Origin: an uncultured bacterium
GTDB taxonomy: Bacteria; Actinomycetota; Actinomycetes; S36-B12
Length of the DNA stretch: 7,382 nucleotides
Direction of reading: 5' to 3'
Assembly: GCA_903908025.1 (NCBI GenBank)
Contig: CAIVQM010000060.1
Span: forward strand, 1 to 7,382
Shown piece by piece: positions 1-5,038 of the stretch. How positions within the stretch are numbered: position 1 is the stretch's first letter; each line of letters begins with the position of its first letter. Below the pieces are notes generated by a model. It saw nothing but the letters and a program-made list of their open reading frames with translations. It did not search any database and was not told the DNA's origin. The position numbers and the translations under genes were made by a program.

Positions 1-11
1 ACTGCCTTCAT
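1..11 (-). CDS. possible start of a further minus-strand gene, cut by the window edge
   Basis: Reading the minus strand, an ATG at 11-9 opens a frame Met-Lys-Ala and then leaves the window. A G-run (GACGGGGG, about 18-25) lies 7 bases upstream and could be a weak ribosome-binding site. The ATG is 22 bases past the desaturase stop on the same strand, a normal spacing for a following gene in the same operon. Three codons cannot identify a product, so no function is proposed. It could equally be a chance ATG. Confidence 0.22.
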
Positions 12-33
12 GTTGGTGCCCCCGTCTCGTGCC

Positions 34-981
34 TCAGACCGCAGCGCTGTCGATCTTCACCTTCTTGCGCTCGATGCGCTCCGGCGTAGGCCACTTGACA
101 CCGGTCACGAGCCCAAGGCGCTCGAGCATCCGGATCACCATGGCCGAGGTGTCGAGCTGCCAGCGCAGCACCCCGTGGCGTGCACTGCTGGGATCGGCGT
201 GGTGGTAGCTGTGCCATGACTCGCCGCCCGAAATCGGCGCCAGCCAGGCGACGTTTGCACTTCGGTCACGGGTGGCGAAGGGACGCTTGCCCCAGATGTG
301 GCACACCGAGTTGATCGACCAGGTCATGTGGTGGACGAGGGCGATGCGCACGAGGGTCACCCAGAAGAAGGCCTGCGCTGCCCCAACCCATCCGTCGACG
401 GCGTAGCCGATCGCGGTGGGGACAGCCATGCTGATGATCGCGATCAGCGGCCACAGGCGCGAGATTCGATCCACGGCGCGGTCAGCGATCAGGTCGGGCG
501 CGTACTTCGCGGTGTCGGTTCCCGTGTACGTGAACAGCCAGCCGACATGTGCGTGGATGAAACCGCGCGTCAGGCCCCAGGTTCCCGGCCCGTACTGCCA
601 CGGGGAGTGCGGGTCGCCGTCGGCGTCGGAGTACTGATGGTGCTTGCGGTGGTCGGCAACCCAGTCGACGACGCGCCCCTCGACGGCAAGGCTGCCGGCG
701 AGAGCCAGAATGGCCCGCATCGTGCGGCCAGTGGTGAAGGCATCGTGCGTGAACAGCCGGTGGTAGCCGATCGTGATGCCGTGCACGCCGACGACATAGA
801 TGACGACCAGCATGACGATGTCGAGCCAGCTCACCCAACCGTGCACCAGGGCGATCGGGACTCCGATGATGACGGCGGCCAGCGGGACGGCGACGAAGAT
901 GCCGAGGATTGTCCGGGACAGGGGGCCGGGCGCGTGCGTCGCAGGCGTGAGGGGCAGGGCGGGCGATGTTTCAGTGGCCAC
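34..981 (-). CDS. membrane acyl-CoA / fatty-acid desaturase (delta-9 type)
   Basis: Integral-membrane di-iron desaturase that introduces a cis double bond into a saturated fatty acyl chain, probably acyl-CoA, using O2 and an electron donor; this lowers membrane rigidity. Three histidine clusters characteristic of the family are intact. Counting from the TTG at 987, they are HRLFTH at 76-81, HRKHH at 113-117 and HSYHH at 259-263. NSVCHIWG at about 226-233 supplies a further conserved His. Hydrophobic stretches at about 25-48, 52-70, 180-200 and 205-222 fit the usual four-helix topology. The length of about 315 residues is typical. The longest frame starts with TTG at 987, but GTG at 981 is preferred because AGAGGG lies 6 bases upstream of it, whereas that motif abuts the TTG. 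The gene follows the c-di-GMP gene on the same strand with no clear terminator between, so co-transcription is possible. Regiospecificity and acyl carrier cannot be read from sequence. Confidence 0.93.
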   Translation of the reverse strand: MATETSPALPLTPATHAPGPLSRTILGIFVAVPLAAVIIGVPIALVHGWVSWLDIVMLVVIYVVGVHGITIGYHRLFTHDAFTTGRTMRAILALAGSLAVEGRVVDWVADHRKHHQYSDADGDPHSPWQYGPGTWGLTRGFIHAHVGWLFTYTGTDTAKYAPDLIADRAVDRISRLWPLIAIISMAVPTAIGYAVDGWVGAAQAFFWVTLVRIALVHHMTWSINSVCHIWGKRPFATRDRSANVAWLAPISGGESWHSYHHADPSSARHGVLRWQLDTSAMVIRMLERLGLVTGVKWPTPERIERKKVKIDSAAV

Positions 982-987
982 GGGCAA

Positions 988-993
988 CCCTCT
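988..993 (-). promoter_or_regulatory. ribosome-binding site deciding the desaturase start
   Basis: On the minus strand this reads AGAGGG. It lies 6 bases before GTG 981 but directly touches TTG 987, so it supports GTG 981 as the initiation codon. Confidence 0.5.
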
Positions 994-1062
994 GCAGTCA
1001 GTGGTGCCGAGGCACGAATGTCAGGTGCTGAACCGTAACAGCGCAGCCTCGAACAGCGGGAA
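994..1062 (-). promoter_or_regulatory. intergenic spacer upstream of the desaturase; possible weak promoter
   Basis: This gap separates the stop of the c-di-GMP gene from the desaturase ribosome-binding site. On the minus strand TACGGT (1037-1032) fits the TANNNT form of an actinobacterial -10 box, but no convincing -35 element sits at the right distance. No hairpin followed by a T-run is seen. The desaturase may therefore have its own promoter, be read from the upstream gene, or both. Confidence 0.25.
1004..1015. repeat. short inverted repeat (GTGCC-GA-GGCAC) upstream of the desaturase
   Basis: Two 5-base arms, GTGCC and GGCAC, flank a 2-base centre. The loop is too tight for a five-pair RNA hairpin and no T-run follows, so it is not a terminator. 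As DNA it could be a repressor half-site pair between the weak promoter and the desaturase start. A 12-base palindrome can easily arise by chance in GC-rich DNA. Confidence 0.25.
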
Positions 1063-3966
1063 TCAGAGGGACGAATCAGGCGATTCCACCCGCGACTCGC
1101 GGGCATCCTCGGAAAGCAGGGCGAGGAATACATCAGCGGCCACGGGGCGCGACAGCAGGTACCCCTGGCCGAAGTCGCACGATGCGGCGGCGAGCAGATC
1201 CCGCTGAGCCTGTGTCTCAATGCCCTCGGCAATGACACGCAAGCCGAGTTTGTGGGCCATCTCGATGATTGCCTCGCAGAGAGCGAGGTTCTCGCTGTTG
1301 GGCGCTATCCCTTTGACGAATGACTGATCGATCTTCAGGTAGTCGACGTCGAGTCCCTGAAGGTAGGAGAGGGAGGAGTAGCCGGTGCCGAAGTCGTCAA
1401 TGGCAAGTTGGATACCGGCAGTTCGATAGGCATCGAGATTCGTGGTGACGGTCTCGCTCCTGTCGAGCAGCAATCCCTCGGTGATCTCGACAACGAGGGC
1501 GGAGCCGGGAACGTCCTGGTCGAGCATGAGCTGCAGCCGGCGGTCGTGCAGTCCATTGTCGTCGGCCACCTCGACCGGCGACATGTTGAAGCCGATCTCG
1601 AAGTCCGGAACGAGGCCCCGAGCCTTGCCAGTCATCGCGAGCACCTCGTTGAACACCCAATCGCCGATGTCCTTGATCAGCCCGGACTTCTCGGCGATGG
1701 GAATGAAGTAGTCCGGCCCGATCGCCCCGCGCTGCGGGTGCTCCCAGCGGACGAGGGCCTCTCCCTTGCAGATCCGGCCGGTCGACATGTCGACGATGGG
1801 CTGGAACACCATGTGCAGGTCGCCGTCGGGGATCGCGCGGCGGAGGTCCTCGGTCAGTTGGGCGCGCTCCAGCGCCTCAACCTGAATGGCTGCGGTGAAG
1901 TAGCGGTGCCGGTTGCGTCCATGGTCCTTCGCCACGCGCATCGCCTGGTTCGCTGTGATGAGCAGGGTCGCGCTGTCGGGTGCATCGTCGGGGAAGAGCG
2001 AGATGCCGGCGCTGCCCGTGCAGTGAACCTCGCGCGTCCCGAGGATGAAGGGCTGTGCCAGGACCCGCACAACCTGCGAGGCGATCTGCTCGACAATGGC
2101 GCTGTCCGTGTTATCGCTCAGGAGAATGGCGAACTCATCGCCACCAAGGCGGGCGACGGTCTCGGCTTCGGGTACTACGGCGCGCAGGCGCTCGGCTGCC
2201 TCCTTCAGGACGAGGTCACCTGTGCGATGCCCCAGCGACTCGTTGATGTCGCGGAACTCGTCGATTCCCACGGTGATGAGGGCAACGCGCCCGTTTGCCA
2301 GCCGTGCGCGTTCGACGGCCTGGGCGAGCCGGTCGCCGAGTACCTGGCGGTTGGGCAGGCCGGTGGCGAGATCGTCGTGCAGGCTGTTCTGGCTGCTGAC
2401 GATCGCGACGAAGTGGCTCAATGTGCCAGCATCACCCCGGACGGCGGAGACGGCGACGGACTGGGATGCCACGCGCCCATCCTTCAGTCGGCTCACTAGT
2501 TCGCCTCGCCAGAAGTCATGCCGGTCGAGGCTGGCGTGCTTCTCCTGGTAGACGGCTTCGGGCGTGAGGCCTGAGCCGAGCGCCTCGAGGGTGCTGCCCC
2601 GGACATCGTCAATCGTGTATCCGGTCAGTGCGGTGATCCCCGGGTTGATCTCCGCAATCCGCCTGTCCGGGCCCATGATCACCACCCCGTCGTGGGTGGA
2701 CTCGAAGACGCTGGCGCTCACGCGCATGTGGTCCTGCGCGGCCATCTCGCCGGTCACGTCGGTCAGGAAGCCATGCCACAGAGTTCCGCCTTCGGCGTCC
2801 GGATCGGGGACCGCTTCCGTGAGGTACCAGCGTTCGGCGCCGTGCCTGTCATGCATCCGGAGTTGCTCGTGCCATGGCTGGTCGGACACAAAGGCCTCGC
2901 CGAGCGCATCGCTGATTCTCTCGGCGTCAGCCTCGACCACGCGCGATAGCAGGGGCGCCGCATCGTCCTTCACGTCGTCTGGGGAGAGCCCGAACATCTG
3001 TTCAATTCCTTGGGTGACATAGGGGAAGGAGGCCCGGCCATCGGGGGTGACCCGCATCTCGTAGAGCATCCCGGGCACGCGCTCGGAAAGACGTGACAGC
3101 CGCATCGACAGTTGGCGGCGTCGCTGGACAGCTGTGATCAGGGCGAAGATCAGGAGCGCGAACAGGATCGTCAGTGAGTAGCCGACGATGCGGATACTGC
3201 GCGTGGAAGGCGAGCTGATCGGCATGGCGGACACTCCTGCCTGCCAGGTGGCACCGAGCGGGTGGACGTTCACGACGGTGGCGTCGTCGTCGAATGCCTG
3301 CTCGGTTCCCCAGAACGGCGGGCTGGCGTCGCCGTTGGCGTCGATCGCGCGTACGCCAGTCGGAACGCCCGTGATCCCTTCCTCCGCTGCCGCTTGCAGG
3401 AAGGCGTCAGAGTCGATCACGGTGCTGACCATGCCCCAGTAGCCCTGTCCGGGAACTGACACGGGCAGGCGGAACGCGAGGCCCTTGCCTCCTTGGACGA
3501 GGTTGATCGGTCCGACCAGTGTCGGCTCGCCGCTCGCGATGATGGACTGGATAGCCGGCCACTGCTCTGCGTTGTCCGGGTAGTAGAGGCCCAGCGCCGC
3601 CTCGTTCCCCGCCAAGGGGGCGATGTACTCGATGCGGTTGTCCGGGGCGATCGCGATGGAGCGCAGGTAGGGGAGGAGTTTCGTCAGGCCGGTGAGGAAG
3701 CCGTCCATTTCCCCGGAGACGAGTTCACCGTCGTGGGCCTGGATATATGCATCGAGGACGCGTCCGACGAAGTAGGTCGCGTCGAGCCCGGCCTCGAGGC
3801 GCTCGCCGAAGTGGACGGCCTGATTCGTAGCCAGCGCGACCGCCTCATCATGGCGCTGGGCGTCGTCAGCCTGGACCCGCCATTCCGTGGCGGCGATGCC
3901 GGCGACCAGGACGATGAGCGGGATCGCGACGCGGAGCCACATGCGTCGACGGCTAAGACCGTTCAC
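1063..3966 (-). CDS. CHASE-PAS-PAS-GGDEF-EAL cyclic-di-GMP signalling protein, predicted phosphodiesterase
   Basis: Membrane-anchored sensor and enzyme of c-di-GMP turnover. Residues count from GTG 3966. A membrane segment (about 9-29) and a second one (about 260-281) bracket an extracytoplasmic CHASE-type sensor. Two PAS domains follow (about 292-408 and 417-528), then GGDEF (about 523-690) and EAL (about 705-955). In EAL, EALVRW at 736-741, Asn794, Glu827 and Glu830 (EITE), Asp857-Asp858 (DDFGTGYSSL), Lys878, Glu914 (AEGIET) and Gln934 are all present, so phosphodiesterase activity (c-di-GMP to pGpG) is predicted. In GGDEF, the GGDEF string (608-612) is intact, but Gly567 replaces the first metal-binding Asp and the RxxD inhibitory site reads PEAE. 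The domain is therefore probably regulatory or weakly active. The frame extends to GTG 3990. GTG 3966 is preferred because AAGG within a G-run precedes it by 7 bases. The signal sensed is unknown. Confidence 0.93.
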   Translation of the reverse strand: MNGLSRRRMWLRVAIPLIVLVAGIAATEWRVQADDAQRHDEAVALATNQAVHFGERLEAGLDATYFVGRVLDAYIQAHDGELVSGEMDGFLTGLTKLLPYLRSIAIAPDNRIEYIAPLAGNEAALGLYYPDNAEQWPAIQSIIASGEPTLVGPINLVQGGKGLAFRLPVSVPGQGYWGMVSTVIDSDAFLQAAAEEGITGVPTGVRAIDANGDASPPFWGTEQAFDDDATVVNVHPLGATWQAGVSAMPISSPSTRSIRIVGYSLTILFALLIFALITAVQRRRQLSMRLSRLSERVPGMLYEMRVTPDGRASFPYVTQGIEQMFGLSPDDVKDDAAPLLSRVVEADAERISDALGEAFVSDQPWHEQLRMHDRHGAERWYLTEAVPDPDAEGGTLWHGFLTDVTGEMAAQDHMRVSASVFESTHDGVVIMGPDRRIAEINPGITALTGYTIDDVRGSTLEALGSGLTPEAVYQEKHASLDRHDFWRGELVSRLKDGRVASQSVAVSAVRGDAGTLSHFVAIVSSQNSLHDDLATGLPNRQVLGDRLAQAVERARLANGRVALITVGIDEFRDINESLGHRTGDLVLKEAAERLRAVVPEAETVARLGGDEFAILLSDNTDSAIVEQIASQVVRVLAQPFILGTREVHCTGSAGISLFPDDAPDSATLLITANQAMRVAKDHGRNRHRYFTAAIQVEALERAQLTEDLRRAIPDGDLHMVFQPIVDMSTGRICKGEALVRWEHPQRGAIGPDYFIPIAEKSGLIKDIGDWVFNEVLAMTGKARGLVPDFEIGFNMSPVEVADDNGLHDRRLQLMLDQDVPGSALVVEITEGLLLDRSETVTTNLDAYRTAGIQLAIDDFGTGYSSLSYLQGLDVDYLKIDQSFVKGIAPNSENLALCEAIIEMAHKLGLRVIAEGIETQAQRDLLAAASCDFGQGYLLSRPVAADVFLALLSEDARESRVESPDSSL

Positions 3967-3968
3967 GG

Positions 3969-3977
3969 CCCCCCCTT
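3969..3977 (-). promoter_or_regulatory. ribosome-binding site deciding the c-di-GMP gene start
   Basis: On the minus strand this reads AAGGGGGGG. Its AAGG core lies 7 bases before GTG 3966. No comparable purine-rich motif precedes the upstream in-frame GTG at 3990, so the shorter 967-residue product is favoured. Confidence 0.45.
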
Positions 3978-4000
3978 CGCCACGATGCACCCGTTGGCTG

Positions 4001-4041
4001 AGCGTAGTCGGAGATTGAACGGTGGTGGGCGCGTCACCCTA
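4001..4041 (-). promoter_or_regulatory. candidate promoter elements for the c-di-GMP gene
   Basis: Two minus-strand hexamers fit a TANNNT -10 box: TAGGGT (4041-4036) and TACGCT (4006-4001). They would place transcription starts near 4029 and 3994, giving leaders of about 63 or 28 bases before GTG 3966. Neither has a good -35 match, so the choice between them is open. TAGGGT shares its TA with the plus-strand -10 box of the divergent reductase gene. Confidence 0.3.
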
Positions 4042-4051
4042 CGATCAGCAG
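4015..4051 (+). promoter_or_regulatory. promoter of the aldo/keto reductase, predicted leaderless transcript
   Basis: TTGAAC (4015-4020, four of six matches to TTGACA) and TACGAT (4040-4045) are 19 bases apart. The -10 box ends 6 bases before the ATG at 4052, so transcription starting about 7 bases downstream would begin at the A of the start codon. There is no Shine-Dalgarno sequence in front of this ATG, which agrees with leaderless translation, a common mode in Actinobacteria. Confidence 0.55.
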
Positions 4052-5035
4052 ATGCAGACACGGGCGCTCGGCACCTCCGGCCTCACGGTCAGTGCCGTCG
4101 GTCTTGGCTGCATGCCGATGTCCGGCGTCTACGGCACTACGGATGTTGCCGAGGCGCAAGCCACCTTGGAACTGGCCGTGAACCTGGGGGTGACGTTCTG
4201 GGATACCGCCGAGATCTATGGGGCAGGTGCCAACGAGGACCTGATCGGTCAGGTCCTTGAACGACATCGGGACGCTGTCGTCATCGCAACGAAGTTCGGG
4301 TTCGACCCGGATGGCACCGTTGCTGGACGACCGGAGAATGCCCGGGCAGCGATCGACGGCAGCCTGCGTCGGCTGCGCACCGACTATGTCGACCTCTGGT
4401 ACCTGCACCGCGTCGATCCGGCCGTCCCGATCGAGGAGACCGTCGGCGCGATGGCCGAGATGGTTGGTGCCGGCAAGGTGCGTCATCTCGGGCTGTCCGA
4501 GGCCAGTGCTGAGTCGCTGCGGCGGGCCAGCACCGTGCATCCGATCGCCGCACTGCAGAGCGAATGGTCACTGTGGACCCGCGACCTCGAACCCGAAGTC
4601 CTGCCCGTCGCGCGCGAACTGGGGATCGGCATCGTGCCGTACTGCCCGCTCGGGCGCGGGCTGTTCACCGGCAAGGTGGCCGACCTCGCGATGCTTGATG
4701 GCGCCGACTATCGGCGTGGCGGTCCGCGGTTCTCGGACGAGAACTTCGAGCACAACCGTGCGCTCGTTCGTTCCGTCGAGGAATACGCCGCGAACATCGG
4801 CTGCACGCCTGCACAGCTTGCGATCGCGTGGGTGCTGGCCCAGGGCGACGATGTCGTGCCGATCCCGGGGACCAAGCGGCGCACGTACCTTGCCGAGAAT
4901 GCTGCGGCGGCCGACGTCGTGATGACTCCTTTGCAGGTGACCGAGGTCGGCGGCCTGATGAGCGGTGTCGCCGGTGCTCGCTACGCGAAGGTGCATTCCT
5001 ACGGGGACAGCCCGTCCCCAGCCGCGGCCTCCTGA
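4052..5035 (+). CDS. aldo/keto reductase, NADPH-dependent oxidoreductase
   Basis: Soluble TIM-barrel oxidoreductase of the aldo/keto reductase superfamily, reducing a carbonyl compound with NAD(P)H. Residues count from ATG 4052. The catalytic tetrad is visible: Asp51 and Tyr56 (FWDTAEIYG), Lys81 (IATKFG) and His119 (LWYLHRVDP). GKVRHLGLSE (141-150), YCPLGRGLFTGK (197-208) and the C-terminal cofactor-binding IPGTKRRTYLAENAAA (271-286) match the AKR13/YakC-like branch. The 327-residue length is typical. The frame extends upstream to GTG 4022, but ATG 4052 is chosen because family homology (MQTRALGTSGLTVSAVGLGC) begins there and the promoter -10 box would otherwise lie inside the gene. The native substrate is unknown. 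The helicase gene starts 3 bases after its stop, so the two probably share a transcript. Confidence 0.94.
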   Translation: MQTRALGTSGLTVSAVGLGCMPMSGVYGTTDVAEAQATLELAVNLGVTFWDTAEIYGAGANEDLIGQVLERHRDAVVIATKFGFDPDGTVAGRPENARAAIDGSLRRLRTDYVDLWYLHRVDPAVPIEETVGAMAEMVGAGKVRHLGLSEASAESLRRASTVHPIAALQSEWSLWTRDLEPEVLPVARELGIGIVPYCPLGRGLFTGKVADLAMLDGADYRRGGPRFSDENFEHNRALVRSVEEYAANIGCTPAQLAIAWVLAQGDDVVPIPGTKRRTYLAENAAAADVVMTPLQVTEVGGLMSGVAGARYAKVHSYGDSPSPAAAS

Positions 5036-5038
5036 CGC

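Noticed and set aside
298..1038. 246-codon plus-strand open frame opposite the desaturase
   Set aside because: Its predicted product is low-complexity, rich in Asp, Gly, Arg and Val, with no recognisable domain. It lies antisense to a gene with complete catalytic motifs; typical high-GC shadow frame.
1408..2499. 363-codon plus-strand open frame opposite the GGDEF-EAL region
   Set aside because: It is antisense to strongly conserved GGDEF and EAL motifs and shows no domain of its own; length alone is not evidence in GC-rich DNA.
4022..4051. Upstream GTG extension of the aldo/keto reductase (10 extra residues)
   Set aside because: No ribosome-binding site, no family homology in the extension, and it would contain the -10 box; ATG 4052 is the better start.
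3493..4260. 255-codon plus-strand frame spanning the divergent intergenic region
   Set aside because: It crosses the promoter region and enters the reductase gene out of frame, with no recognisable motif.
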